A DNA stretch of 64,000 nt from Micrasema longulum. Taxonomy: Eukaryota > Arthropoda > Insecta > Trichoptera > Brachycentridae. The position numbers and the translations under genes are program-made. Location of the stretch: NCBI GenBank assembly GCA_022494885.1, contig JAGVSM010004938.1, forward strand, positions 62,001 through 126,000, given 5' to 3'. This document shows positions 11,421 through 21,990 of the stretch, one piece after another. The notes under the pieces are model-generated. The model was not told the DNA's origin. It worked only from the letters and a program-made list of their open reading frames with translations, and made no database searches. How positions within the stretch are numbered: position 1 is the first letter of the stretch; the number at the start of each line of letters is the position of its first letter.

Positions 11421-12588
11421 TAATGATAAAAAATTATACGAAATAAGAGCATCATTGAAATTAATAGAAAAAAATTATTAAAAACATAATTGAAATACGG
11501 TTTCTGGAAGCTCACTCTATACTATAGTAAGGAATGAGAGTAATAAATTATATGCCAATTAACAGTGAGTACTTAATTAAATAAAACAAAAATACATAGT
11601 GAAAAAACATTTTGTGATCTATTGTATTCTGACATCGTTTGAGTTTATTAGGCGTGTATTTATTTGTCTATCGAACTAAATATTTCCATCGTCAGAAAAC
11701 ACACGAGGGTTTTTGTAGGTTTTTAGAAAGAAAAATCTTTTTAAATTAGAGTTACTTCACTATATAAAATCAGTTCAAGTCTTTTTTAAATACAGCCTCA
11801 TTTTTTTTTTCAACGCTCATCTTTTGTACAATTCCAATAAAAAAAAATGATTTAATTTGTTAAAAAAAAAACATACAAAGGAGATGATCTAACGCCCGTA
11901 CGTAACAAAAAAAGTATTTACGATAAACTTCGATACAAGGCTTCTAAGCAAGCTCCATACGTTCCATGGAGCTCTATAATCCCCCAATAAAGAGCTTTAA
12001 CTTTACTTTATTAAGTGAAGACTAACTCTTGACTCGTTTAATTATGGTAAAATATCTTACGTAATCAAGACTTGTACCAAAATATACACAAATCCTCATG
12101 CCGAGAGAGACTTGCGTAGTGTTTGAAGGAAAATTAATGCCTGAATTTCTGAACGATGATTTAAATAATTTAGACGAGTTGTTGAATTGCATTTAAATAA
12201 TCAATACAGAGGGAGATGCATTTTTAATTAACAAGGCGAACATAAATTAAGACGGTGAATGAATTGAAATGAATTTTAGGCGTTATCTTTACTTACCACG
12301 GAATTATTTATTAACAATTTCTTATGTACATATTTTGTGCTGGCTGGCTTTAGTAGATACATTTTGGCCAAGTAGCTTAAACAAAAGCAAAAAACTTGAT
12401 ATTTTTTATTTCTAGTTGCCATTTTTTCTCCTTTCTCTGTGTCCAGGGGGATGAAAAATACAGTTATATCTGTGAAATAGAACCACAAACCTGGACGCGT
12501 GTTTTCGACTTGATTGCTACTTTTGGGTAAAAATCCTGACTAAGGAAATCGAGTGGAGATCGCCCGTCTCGTGTAATTGTTGACGTTT
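11421..12588. other. AT-rich intron, nothing recognised
   Basis: A 70-codon frame on the minus strand (12276-12488) has no recognisable domain. Confidence 0.4.
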
Positions 12589-12690
12589 TCGTCTATCATT
12601 CTTGAGGTCCAGCAACTACGATGCATTTGGTTTATCAATGCAGTGTCCTTTGCATTACTGGGAGTGGAAAGGGAATGATAATGATTAACA
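12589..12690 (+). repeat. SINE S3 fragment (3' part)
   Basis: CTATCATTCTTGAGGTC and CAATGCAGTGTCCTTTGCAT with the family end GGAAAGGGAATGATAATGAT. Confidence 0.5.
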
Positions 12691-12724
12691 ACCGTTTTTC
12701 TTTTTTTTCCACATAGTAAACAAT

Positions 12725-12800
12725 GATAATAATAAAATAATGTGACCTCACTGGGGTTAGTCTTGTACCGAAGGCACTTAAAAATATACTTTTTAAAAAT
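12725..12800 (-). repeat. LINE 3'-UTR fragment (CGGCACGGG..ACCCCAGTGA type)
   Basis: Minus-strand CGGTACAAGACTAACCCCAG then TGAGGTCACATTATTTT, a decayed version of the sequences at 28275-28330 and 61540-61585. Confidence 0.5.
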
Positions 12801-12957
12801 ATTTTAATATGTTAGAATATACAAAAAAGACTTAATATGCAGAGGAAAATAACAAAATTTTCAGAAAGTTTTAAATACTACATATTTATATTTATATTTA
12901 ATTTATGTATACTTTTATTATATAACGCACAAAGTTTGTCGCAAAAAGCAAAATAAG

Positions 12958-13462
12958 CCGTTCACAATGAAGTACTGGTCCCGCCCCTTATGTATGGTAG
13001 CGAAGTATGGCCTTGGAAAAACAAGGATGAAAGTAGGCTGAATGATGTTGAACTGCGATCTCTCAGGCGAATGTGTGGTAAAACTATGTACGATAGATGC
13101 ACAAATGTTGAGATCCGTACATTATGTAAGGCTGAGATAAGCATTATCGACAAAATCAAGAAAGGAGCTCTGCGTTGGTTTGGATATGTAGAGCGAATGG
13201 ACAGCGAAAGAACGGCTAAAAATATTGACGGTGGAAATGTTGATGGATGCAGAAAAAGAGAAAGACCGAGAAAGACGTGGCATAACCAAATCCAACATAT
13301 ACTTGAAAATGGACATGTTAAAAGTCGGAATAATCGGCGCGTGTGCATGAGAAGATGTATTAATGTAGAGGAAGCGAGATCTGTAAAGATAGAGTAATGT
13401 GGCGCTCTATCTTCTTTGCCCACCCTTACGGGGAAACGGCGTGATGGTTTTTGTTTGTTTGA
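12958..13462 (+). pseudogene. LINE ORF2 C-terminus and 3' end, family L-B, best copy
   Basis: Open for 135 codons (12990-13397): MYGSEVWPWKNKDESRLND, LRSLRRMCGKTMYDR, then GALRWFGYVERMDSER, RKRERPRKTWHNQIQ and GHVKSRNNRRVCMRRC. It matches the end of non-LTR ORF2 proteins: thumb, then L.WFGHVERM.., R.RPRKTW. It closes with the family terminus CCCTTACGGGGAAACGGCGT GATGG and GTTTGTTTG. No RT active site is included; 5'-truncated. Confidence 0.85.
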
Positions 13463-13475
13463 AAAGCAAATACAA

Positions 13476-13830
13476 TATCAACAATATTTTGAAATTATCT
13501 AAATTTTCGTAGACAAGAACTCGATTCAACTCCCTGGGGAGCTGTTAACATTAACATATTACAAAAAAGATGAAGAACACTTTATAGGAGGTATTATAGA
13601 AGTCTAGACATCAAAAAGATTTCAGCTCTTTAACTTCTCAAACATCGACAGATGAAAGATTTGAAGGAATATAGATTTTCAAATATGGGCAGAATGGTGA
13701 ATGTTACAGCGTGTAAAGTGGCCACTTGAACCAGCCAATAACAAGTCGTGGACCTTGTAGATGCCTAGACTTCTATATTACCTTCTCTAAAGTGTTCTTC
13801 ATACCTGTTGTAATATGTTAACAAATACAA
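13476..13830 (+). repeat. M1 repeat, near-complete copy
   Basis: Starts CAACAATATTTTGAAATTA and has CTCCCTGGGGAGCTGTTA. Core GGGCAGAATGGTGAATGTTA and GATGCCTAGACTTCTATA, end CTGTTGTAATATG. It begins about 15 bp after the L-B LINE 3' end. Confidence 0.8.
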
Positions 13831-13924
13831 TGTATTGTAAAGAAGACTTTATTTTTTTAAATGGCATACAAACTTCACTATTTTGCATCACTTTTGGTGC
13901 TTATTTTGAATTTTAAAAAAACGG

Positions 13925-14215
13925 ACAATTTATGTTAACACCCAATTCTTGTTCTTGGTTGTTTGCTCTTAGAAGGTCAATCATGGTCACGTTGGTAGGA
14001 GGGAAGCACGTCGTTACGATCCGTCTCCATCCTCTTCTACCTTCAGCGCTTCTGGAGGCCTCCTGAAGAGGGACATCAGTCGCTACCACCGAGTCTGTCC
14101 ATCTGGAAGAGCTTCTTCCGCAAGATCGAGTTTCTTCTACTCGTCCTCGAACCACCAATTTTTTCATATTGTCTTTTCGTCTCGTAACACGGCCAAACTA
14201 CCTGAAATCAATATT
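13925..14215 (-). pseudogene. LINE ORF2 C-terminal remnant, RTE/other
   Basis: Minus strand reads FGRVTRRKDNMKKLVVRGRV, then EETRSCGRSSSRWTDSVVAT, PLQEASRSAEGRRGWRRIVT. The order GHV.RR.D, L...GRV.G.R.RGR...RW.D, then WR is typical of the last part of a non-LTR ORF2. Open from 13913 to 14167 but without RT core. Confidence 0.7.
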
Positions 14216-14469
14216 GTACATCGTTTCCCTTTAAATACGTAGGCTTCTATTTTCCCTAATGGAAAATATTTTTCATCTCTGACACAATATTTGTCGAGCA
14301 GTTTATTGTCTTAAAGTGGAAACAAGATAATGTTTATGTAATTAATTCTTTGATCTAAATAGTGTCAAATTTCGTTATTTGAGAAATACAAATTAAAAAT
14401 TAATTAACGAAATTACGGAGTAAGAAAAGCGGAAAGGAATTCGGATGGATTCAAGAAAAACTTAGAATT

Positions 14470-14790
14470 GTAATAAAATACTTCCCTATGAATTAATCTT
14501 CTTCTTCTAGTGCCTTGCCGGGTCCCCCCGACGTAGGCGATCACTACAGCGAAAGCATATGTATCTGTCCTGCGCTAATTTTACATTTCGCAGCCAGGAC
14601 GACTGCTTATTGATGTACTCGCCGTAGTGATTCCTGGGAAAAGATGACCAGAGTGGTTTCCCGTTGCCTTCTCTGGTGGATTTTCTGTCGGGGTTACCTT
14701 CCCTTAGCTGGTTAGTTTTGGTTTTGAGGCGCCAAAAACTCGCCTTTCATCCTCTCGTTATCTGCTGAAAGAATTAATATCTAAGCAAAT
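14470..14790 (-). repeat. Unassigned repeat-like block
   Basis: Minus strand can be read as EEGNGKPLWSSFPRNHYGEY and SSWLRNVKLAQDRYICF. This resembles a block I associate with insect transposon relics, but I cannot name the family. No second copy is present in the window. Confidence 0.3.
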
Positions 14791-14797
14791 AAACCAT

Positions 14798-14903
14798 CAC
14801 ACCGTTTTTCGGTAAGGGTAGGTAGATAAGATAGAATGCCAGGCTAATACTTTGCATACCTACGTTTCCTCTATATTCATATATCTCCTCATGCACCCAC
14901 TGC
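14798..14903 (-). pseudogene. L-B LINE 3' end, left half (split by M2)
   Basis: Minus-strand 3' terminus of family L-B (TTACCGAAAAACGGTGTGATGG, cited by ACGGTGTGATGG) plus part of the region coding MRR.MN.E. It continues after the M2 insertion at 15432. Confidence 0.7.
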
Positions 14904-15431
14904 AATTGAACGTATTTATACAGAAAGCAGCCAGCCATAGAAATGTAAAAATTGAGATAATTACACCTTTGTGAAAATAGTGAATTATCAAATCAACGCA
15001 ACAGTTGGAATGTTTTTGACTTTAACAAATGATAAACAATGAATACATTTTTTTTTTATTATCATAAACAAGAATTTTACTATAATAAAACAAAGTTGTT
15101 TTATTTATTTTACAATAATGAATAACCACAAAGTTAGTGCTTCAAATATGAACTTTATATAAGAATTTTATTATCTAATTGACCAGTTATAATGATTTTT
15201 AGAAATGAGTACCGTGAGATTCTTCTAATATTGTGGGTGTTTCCTGCAAATTAAGAAATGCCGCTTTTGTAATCAACTCAATTTTCAGATAGTGATTAAT
15301 AAAAAAAATAATATGAAAGCGGTCTGGCTGTTTTTAGCAGAACATAGAATTGACCTTACTGCACCCGATAACATCAATATCTTTTTTTTAAAATTGTGAA
15401 CTGGCTGCTTTCTGCATAACTACGTTCAATT
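14904..15431. mobile_element. MITE M2, complete copy, inserted in an L-B LINE
   Basis: Terminal inverted repeats: AATTGAACGTATTTATACAG with AAAGCAGCCAG after it at the left, and CTGGCTGCTTTCTGCATAAC then TACGTTCAATT at the right, about 29 of 31 matching. Length 528 bp, no coding capacity. A related partial element is at 38732-39016, sharing the internal GGTCTGGCTGTTTTTAGCAG block in inverse orientation. Confidence 0.8.
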
Positions 15432-15660
15432 ATTCCGACTTCGACTTATCCATTATCCAAGCATTTGTTGAATTTGGTAATACCATGTCTATCTCGTTAT
15501 GCCTCGTTTTCTGCCTCCGTCAACATTCACATCGATCATAAATCCTTTCAGCTGTTCTTTCGCCGTCCATTTTCTCTACTTGTTCAAACTGACGTAGGAC
15601 TCCTTTTCTGATTTTGTGTGTTATGCTGGTCAATTTATTCAATATTTTAGTCAAATTAAT
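15432..15660 (-). pseudogene. L-B LINE, right half (continuation across M2)
   Basis: Minus strand encodes IRKGVLRQFEQVEKMDGERT, then AERIYDRCEC and, after frame breaks, TWYYQIQQ. These are the same blocks as KKGALRWFGYVERMDSERT at 13150-13210. With 14798-14903 it rebuilds one LINE copy cut by M2. Confidence 0.75.
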
Positions 15661-15682
15661 TTCATCCGCACCATTCAAGGTT

Positions 15683-15780
15683 CAGTAGCTCAATCACAAA
15701 TAACTATCGACGTGCTTAAAAACATGCTAAACATCTGAGCGATCACAACGAACAATAATGAATATGCTTAAGTTATCGCA
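15683..15780 (+). repeat. M5 element end fragment
   Basis: CAGTAGCTCAATCACAAATA matches the terminus of the inverted-repeat element at 23997-24305. Confidence 0.45.
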
Positions 15781-16700
15781 GTCATAAGTCAACGCGTGTG
15801 TAATCTCGTATAGGTTTGTTTTTTGTTTTTCTCGTAAATAAATACAGTTCATTAAACCTTATAGGTAGCGGTAAGGGCAGGTATGAAGGTCATAAAAACC
15901 TTAATAAGATGTTGTTACAAATTGAATATTACAACCAAAATTATCCTCTTTTTTTAAAAAAGAAAATAATACAATTCTATAAAAAAAGGTTCCAACTAAA
16001 ATATTTCAACAAATAGATATTTTTGAATGTATTACCAAAGGCATAATTTTACGTAGAAATAAAAGAAAATATCACAAAAATGTATGTGATTTAAAATGCT
16101 TGTATTTCTTTTCAAAAACAAAAAAAAATAGATTTTGCTGCAACCAATTTCATGTTAATATTATTATCTTCAAATTATTTCTACAAATTTTTGGTCAATA
16201 CTTAGTATTTATAGAAATCCCAGATACCTTAGTTAAGTCTAAATTTTAAATGGCGTAGCCTGCCGGTTCAAAAGTAATTATATTTTAGTTACATTAAACT
16301 TTTAAGTATATTTTTATATGGAAATACCTTAATAAATTATTGTTTTTATCTAATTTATGTTTTTTTATTTTTTCATTATTGCGCAAATAAAAAAAAACAT
16401 TCGTTTTAAAAAAGCAAAATCGTATGATTTCCTAATTTTGCGCGCGTTTTACCAGACTACAGCCTTAACAGCTTCCTAGGGGGCCGAACTCGTGACGTCA
16501 CAGTCAGTGTCATTTCGAAGCATTAGTAGGGATTTTTAAAATTTTAAAAAAGATATTTTGAGATAGTTTCATAGTTCATCACAAATATATTTTTTTATTT
16601 TTTGACCACTGAACTTGTATTGAATGTGTCCTAGCTTAAGATTTAATTAAATAAATATAACATTGCAATGTTAATTAAATGTTATTTTTGTTTGTTTCAG
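15781..16700. other. Intron upstream of the first PTP exon
   Basis: AT-rich. It holds a polypyrimidine acceptor at 16685-16700, and a GTGACGTCACAGTC block at 16492 like those in R-A and R-C repeats. No coding sequence is supported; the 66-codon frame at 15816 is low-complexity. Confidence 0.4.
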
Positions 16701-16777
16701 ACGATTACAACAGAGTAGTTCTCAACACCATTGAAGGGGAACCAGATTCAGACTACATAAATGCTTCTCACATAGAT
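16701..16777 (+). CDS. Receptor-type protein tyrosine phosphatase, PTP-domain exon (DYINAS motif)
   Basis: This is a 77-bp internal coding exon. The acceptor is a pyrimidine-rich tract ending TTTCAG at 16700 and the donor is GTAAGT from 16778. After two bases that complete a split codon, it reads DYNRVVLNTIEGEPDSDYIN followed by ASHID. This is the conserved early PTP-domain block (usually ..YDHSRVxL..DYINASYIDG) that shapes the phosphotyrosine-recognition surface. It ends in phase 0 and joins the exon at 18332 in frame. PTPs hydrolyse phosphotyrosine on protein substrates; receptor types act at the plasma membrane with a cytoplasmic catalytic domain. The preceding exon, with the KNRY motif and the first base of the split codon, is not in the window. 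Paralogue identity is unresolved. The block resembles insect receptor PTPs of the kappa/Ptp36E kind, but that is recollection, not a search. Confidence 0.95.
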
Positions 16778-17012
16778 GTAAGTTTACGTATATTTTAAAA
16801 ATAGTATGGTAGAAAAATATTTGTGTTTATTACACCGCTTATTTCTGTCAACTTTTTATGTATTTTTTATTTTTATTAATTATTGTGCATTTTATTTGTG
16901 TTCGAATATATTTGGTGAAAAATAATATCGACACTTGAAAGGAAAAAGATACCAAGCGACATGTAGCAACTTTACGGAAGAGCCAATTAAAGTTGTTTTT
17001 TGTCAAAATCCC

Positions 17013-17075
17013 AGATGCGTAGACTTTCATATTTCTTTCTTTAAGGTATTCTCCATCTATATTGTAATTTGTTAA
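17013..17075 (+). repeat. M1 repeat, short degenerate end
   Basis: AGATGCGTAGACTTTCATAT and TATTCTCCATCTATATTG followed by TAATTTGTTAA mirror the M1 end. Confidence 0.45.
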
Positions 17076-17099
17076 TCTCAATTTCAACTCAAATGAACT

Positions 17100-17850
17100 A
17101 ATCGTATTGAAAAAATTGTTAACAAATTGAGATATTTGACCTATGTTATCAAACGTTTGACCAGTTATGTTCATCCAAACACTAGCAGAATGGTTGAACG
17201 TGCTCTCGTACAGTCTTCTCTTTCTTATGGAATAATTGGATGGGGAGGAGCCTATAATAATCATATTAAGCCTTTAGAAACCGTACAAAAACTAATTATT
17301 AAAATTATACTTCACAAAAAGTCAGCTTTTCCCTCCATCCAATTATTTCAGGAAGCTGAACATTTGAACTAAAATAATTATATTGCTAGCTAGAATATGA
17401 TTTTATGCGCCAACATTTATTTCCTAAAAATTTTCATAGATCTAGTCAAAGATTGAATTATTTACTTAAAATCCCTTATTGTAAATCCAGACTCGGGCAA
17501 AGACACTCATTTTTCATAGGTCTTAAACTGTTCAATGCATTTCATAAGAACAGTTTGCTAGATATGAATTATTTATATATATTTCGATGTAAATTTTTGT
17601 TGAAATTATGGATTAAAAAAAACGGATTTAACTACTTTCTTTTTTTGATGAATAAAATATAATTTTACTTTGATTTTCTCATTTTAAGTGACAAAAAAAT
17701 TGTGTTTTAATATCACCACTCATTTTTTAACATATTGATATCTATTGTATTCTTCCAGTAGTCTTTATTTCGATTAAAAATAAAATATATACCCACACAC
17801 AGGCCATGCCTTGGTGGGATTTTTTTTGTGTTAATGTAGTAGTTTTTTTT
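17100..17850 (+). pseudogene. CR1/Jockey-like LINE ORF2 C-terminus and 3' UTR
   Basis: Two open stretches in different frames or broken by stops. The first is KRLTSYVHPNTSRMVERALV then SSLSYGIIGWGGAYNNHIKP and LETVQKLIIKIILHK. The second is RLNYLLKIPYCKSRLGQRHS then FFIGLKLFNAFHKN. SLLSYGI..WG......L...Q..I.KIIL is the RT thumb block. The 3' UTR has CCCACACACAGGCCATGCCT then TGGTGGGATTTTTT, which recurs at 19170 and 41985. Confidence 0.8.
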
Positions 17851-17907
17851 TGTATTTGTATCTAATGTGTACCTATTTTAAATTCAAAAAAATATTTTTT
17901 TTAAAAA

Positions 17908-17965
17908 ATGACTCCCGAGGGGGTGAAATCCAGTATTCTGTCTACAAACTCAAATATTGTTGTAA
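17908..17965 (-). repeat. M1 terminal fragment
   Basis: CTCCCGAGGGGGTGAAATCC and CAAACTCAAATATTGTTGT are the inverse of the M1 terminus. Confidence 0.6.
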
Positions 17966-18199
17966 AACAAATTCAATCAAAATATTTTGCAGCGAGGAAA
18001 ATTGTGCGCTGGTGTTTGTAGCCAATGCAATAAATATGGCTGCAATCTTTACTAAATAAACGATCTTGATAATAGTGGACTGTATTCAATTTATTTTAAA
18101 GCGCAATGCGCCCCGTGACGGCCGAAGGCTTCGAGAAAAAACGAAATAGAGAGAGATTATAGCCCTTGTGCTATCTTTATATACTATGCTGTTAGTACC

Positions 18200-18223
18200 C
18201 ACCAGAGTAACAATACTCTGGTG
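18200..18223. other. Perfect short hairpin in PTP intron
   Basis: CACCAGAGTA - ACAA - TACTCTGGTG, a 10-bp perfect stem with a 4-base loop, 108 bp before the exon acceptor at 18332. Function unknown; it may be chance or the core of a small repeat. Confidence 0.6.
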
Positions 18224-18331
18224 TGCCACTCACAAAAAATTGTAAAAATTTAAATTAAGAACTATTAAACAAAAAAACTTAACACAGCGTATTGTAAATA
18301 TTTTCAAGACGTTACTTTATCTTGATTTCAG

Positions 18332-18466
18332 AGTCTTCTGAAGCCAAATGCATACATCGTGACTCAGGGTCCCACAGAAGAAACAGTCACTCAGTTCTGG
18401 AGAATGGTTTGGCAGCAAAGAGCCGCAGCTATAGTCATGCTTACTAAGACTTTTGACTTTATCAAG
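18332..18466 (+). CDS. Receptor-type protein tyrosine phosphatase, PTP-domain exon (TQGP / FWRMVW motifs)
   Basis: This is a 135-bp exon of exactly 45 codons, phase 0 at both ends. The acceptor is TGATTTCAG at 18331 and the donor is GTAAGA at 18467. The peptide starts [19 protein letters not shown], continues [20 protein letters not shown] and ends TFDFIK. YIVTQGP, FWRMVW and IVMLTK are PTP hallmark motifs forming the core beta strand and helix of the catalytic fold. Joined to the previous exon it gives the expected [22 protein letters not shown] order. The usual ATQGP is VTQGP here, and the residues after INAS are not the usual GY, so this is a divergent insect receptor PTP rather than a LAR or PTP1B type. 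No frame break is present and splice sites are intact, so the gene is probably functional. Confidence 0.96.
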
Positions 18467-18569
18467 GTAAGATTTTTATATTTTTTTATTACATTAAAAA
18501 ATGCAGCACTTCAGTAACAAGTCCGAATATATTAGGAGGCGATCATTATATTTATTTCTACAAAAGACA

Positions 18570-18812
18570 GCATAACAGGTTTTACGGTGGGAATGTGTAT
18601 GAATGCCGAAAATGAGGAACATCGAAAAAGACATGCCACGATCAAGTCCAACGAAAACTTGAATGTGGACATGTAAACAGTCGGAATAATCGGCGTGCAT
18701 GCATGAGAAGAAGCAAGAATGTAGAAAAAGCGAGGTCTGTATCTAAAGACAAAGTGATCAGGCGTTTTATTATCTCAACTTACGCGGAAACGGCGTGATG
18801 GTTTGTTTTTTA
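18570..18812 (+). pseudogene. L-B LINE 3' end, decayed
   Basis: Blocks RKRHATIKSNEN-like and GHVNSRNNRRACMRR with 3' terminus TACGCGGAAACGGCGTGATG and GTTTGTTTT. Broken by frameshifts. Confidence 0.65.
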
Positions 18813-19164
18813 AACAACTTGCACAGCAAGAAAAATGGATATATTCGAAGACACGTTAAGAGTACTTTATACTTCCACAAAATTTAATAATATGAGACGA
18901 TAAAATCGTACAATAAACAAAACAAAATATTTGTTTATGGCAATAGCACTATATAGAAGTGCTCCAAAATATATTTAAGTGGTCTCGTGACAAAATATTT
19001 AGTTAAATCCATTTAACAGAAGTAATTGTTTCAATTACTATTTAAAAAAATACCATATTATCTTTTACAGAATACTTTATTTTTTCTTTCTTATGTAATA
19101 CAAAATTATTATAACTGTCCATTATTTACTTTAGGAGCAAAAATTCTTTAACATTCTCTTATAC
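18813..19164. other. Giant intron segment, nothing recognised
   Basis: No supported feature. Confidence 0.4.
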
Positions 19165-19330
19165 CCACGAACAGGCAATGCCTTTGTGGGATTTTTTGTT
19201 TACTATTTTTCTATTAATATGTACTTCATTGATATGTTATTATGCTTTATTTTTTTTAATACTCTGTTTTATTATCACGTTTATTGTAAAAAACAAAAAA
19301 AAAATTACTACGGAAACTAAAAATTTAGTT
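19165..19330 (+). repeat. LINE 3'-UTR fragment (CCCACGAACAGGCAATGCCT type)
   Basis: CCCACGAACAGGCAATGCCT then TTGTGGGATTTTTTGTT matches the 3' UTR after the LINE at 17100-17850. Confidence 0.6.
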
Positions 19331-19782
19331 CGTATGAAAGTTAAATGAATTAAGATAGTAATTAAACGTAGACATATTTTACTTTCATTTACCGACAACT
19401 ATTACAAAACTATAAATACTTTGTAAACAATCACAAAAACATACAAAAGTGCAAAATTGTTGAAGATTATATTGAATTAATTTAGCTTTTTAGTGGGGTA
19501 TCCAAAATAAAACACTTTTATTGGATTTAACTTTCATTTTATTTCTAAAAAATATATGTGACGCGTTTCGTCTTGTTAGGATATTATCAAACTAACTTAA
19601 ATATTTACAAAGTTTTCTTTATGTACTAACAATGATTGCTGTTTAATGATAGAGGAGCATTAGAGTATGGCAATTGTAGTTATTGAATTAATTCTAGGTT
19701 AATAATCTAAAGATACAGGTACATTTGAGTGTTAATAGTTTATGGGTATTTGAATATTAATAGATATTGAATTAGTCAGCCT

Positions 19783-20031
19783 CGTGGTGTAATGGTCAAC
19801 GGGTTTACCGATGCGAGAGGTCTCGGGTTTAATTACCGATGGGGTTGATGTAAAATATTTATTTAAAAGAGTGTTTTCACACCAGAATATTTTATAGTCC
19901 CTGAACTGGTACCTGAAGCGTAAGACGGATCATCTTACCTCCATGTAACAAAATAAATATCAAAAATACGCTGCGATTGGTGAACTAATGCAGTGCCCTA
20001 TGAACTATTGGGTGCGGGAAGGGAATCATGA
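19783..20031 (+). repeat. SINE S3, near-complete copy
   Basis: Head GCCTCGTGGTGTAATGGTCA, B box TCTCGGGTTTAATTACCG (one mutated position), body CCCTGAACTGGTACCTGAAG, end GCGGGAAGGGAATCATGATG. Confidence 0.85.
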
Positions 20032-20179
20032 TGAATTAATTCATACTCAATAGTTTAATGATATAGGTGAATCATAATTTTAATAGTTTATGGGGAATTT
20101 TACAAGTATTGAGGATTTTTATATAGACCAAGAAAAGTAACGTAATTGAAAATCATTAGGGTATACTAAGTTCATCTGT

Positions 20180-21190
20180 AATTTTTTTAATCTGTTAATT
20201 TGTTAATCTGTCATCACCATCAGTGGCGCTACAGTCCGTTGTGGGCCCTGGCCTCCTCCAGAATTTGTCTCCATTCGTCCCTGCATCCTGCGGCTCTTCT
20301 CCAGTTCGTCAGGCCAATCGCTCTAATGCCACTTTCCACATTATCCAGCCATCTTACTTTTGGTCTGCCTCTGCTTCGTCTGCCTTCTGGAGTTGTATAA
20401 ACAATCTTTTTTGGGGTACGGTTATCATTCATTCTGTGCACATGGCCCAACCATTGTAATCTTATTATTTTGATGAATTCTGCAATGTTGACTTCGCCAT
20501 ACAGTGCCTCTAATTCATGATTAAACCGTCTCCTCCACACTCCGTTGTGGTTAACAGCACCAAATATCTTCCTAATATTTTTCTTTCGAATACTAATACC
20601 ATATTTTCATCTCTTTTGGTCATAACCCAGCATTCGGCACCATATGTAATGACCGGTCTGAGGAGAGTTTTGTAAATAATGGTCTCAGTTTTTCTAGTAA
20701 GCAATTTGGATCCCAGATGTTTAAACAAGGGATAATAACATCTGTTTGCTGCCGATAGCCGTGCTCTAATCTTGGTACTATAATTGTTATCATTAGTCAT
20801 TTCAGTACCTAAATATTTAAAGGAATTGACATTGTCTATGTGGTGTGACCCAACGTCAATTGGCTGTTGTACATAGTTTATTTGTGACTTTCTTGCAAAT
20901 ATATATTTAGTCTTAGATGTATTTGTTTTAAGACCCATATCATTTGCAGCCATTTCAAGCTTTAAGAAATCATATTTTAATCCCGGGACAGTTCTGGAGA
21001 TTAAGTCTAGGTCATCTGCAAAGGCTGGGTAGTCTTTCTAAAAATAGTTCCTGTTGTTTCTACTGCTGCATCTCTTATAGATTTTTCAAGAGCAATATTA
21101 AACAACAGGCATGCCAGTGCATTACCTTGCCTTACACCGTTATACGTCTGAAATGGATCTGATTTGTTGTTTTGAACCTTCACCAAGCAT
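20180..21190 (-). pseudogene. LINE reverse transcriptase, C-terminal two-thirds, frameshifted
   Basis: Minus strand, from about 21190: NGVRQGNALACLLFNIALEK (RT palm block) in one frame, then the catalytic FADDLDLISRT in a shifted frame. Next come the open stretch 20510-20953 (MGLKTNTSKTKYIFARK, FKYLGTEMTNDNNYSTKIRA, LRPVITYGAECWVMTK) and 20229-20540 (LQWLGHVHRMNDNRTPKKIV, GRRSRGRPKVRWLDNVES). The metal-binding FADD is preserved, but at least two frameshifts and 5' truncation make it dead. It belongs to a non-LTR clade I cannot name; its 3' end is at CTGTAGCGCCACTGATGGTG. Confidence 0.85.
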
Positions 21191-21447
21191 TGTGTTTTAG
21201 ATTTGCATTTGTATAAAACGTAAATTCAGTGTTCCATTCTTTTATTTAAATATTCATTAATGCATTTCATCAATTTAATTTTATTTAATTTTTGGTAAAA
21301 TATATAGTGTTCAAATATCATGTGAGTGCGACTTCTTTTTATTTATGATATTTGAAGCAACCTTTGGAAGAGTAAAATGAGTACGAGTATTGTGATATTT
21401 TTTACTGTTTGTGAACTGAAAATAAATAAATAAATAATACGCTACAT

Positions 21448-21990
21448 TACAGTCTCTGTAATTTGAACCTCCAGTAATTCGAAGCATTGTATCTGACGAA
21501 GGGTGAGGGATTGAAAGAATCAAAGTTGTTTCCAAAAACCCTATTATTACATGACAATGGTCATCCAAATTGCACCGATTTGATAAGTGATGTGACAAAT
21601 CACAGTTCTGTTTCATCCCCTAATCTAAACTATATTTCACTCATACAGCCCATGAATCAAAATGTTTGCAAGGACAAGGAAGGAAAATATTTTTTTGATA
21701 AAGGAGATAGTATAATATTATCTACCGTAAATGTATCTATCTAATCAGCCGTATGACTTGGCAAAATGTTGGGAGAAAGTTACTCCTAATCCAATTGCGC
21801 AATAAAACATATCAGAATCATGCAGAAGATTCTTGCCTGAAAATTTCTAGATTTTTAATACCAAATACATAAATAATAACTACTATGACTTATTATGTGC
21901 GTATATTTCAGATCAATAATAAAAAAATATGAATGACAAACAATATTATAAAGGCTTGTTTATTTTTCAAAGATTCCAGTAATCCGAAAA
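21448..21990 (+). pseudogene. Pogo/Tigger-like transposase relic
   Basis: The open frame 21487-21744 reads FPKTLLLHDNGHPNCTDLIS and then NYISLIQPMNQNVCKD. KxLLLLDNAPGHP and TSLIQPMDQGV are hallmarks of the pogo/Tigger DDE transposase. Here the AP of NAPGHP is lost and the downstream helix is broken. Near the left edge, ACAGTCTCTGTAATTTGAAC and CCAGTAATTCGAA look like a decayed terminus, and CCAGTAATCCGAAAAT recurs at 21976. Inactive fragment. Confidence 0.7.

Larger units (their letters stand above)
16778..18331 (+). other. PTP intron of 1,554 bp
   Basis: GT-AG intron between two phase-0 boundaries. It holds a LINE C-terminal remnant (about 17100-17850), a terminal piece of the M1 repeat (17908-17965) and a short perfect hairpin at 18200-18223. 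ORFs on either strand here belong to the LINE relic or are chance. Confidence 0.9.

Noticed and set aside
12962..13423. 153-codon minus-strand ORF
   Set aside because: Antisense shadow of the L-B LINE coding strand at 12990-13397.
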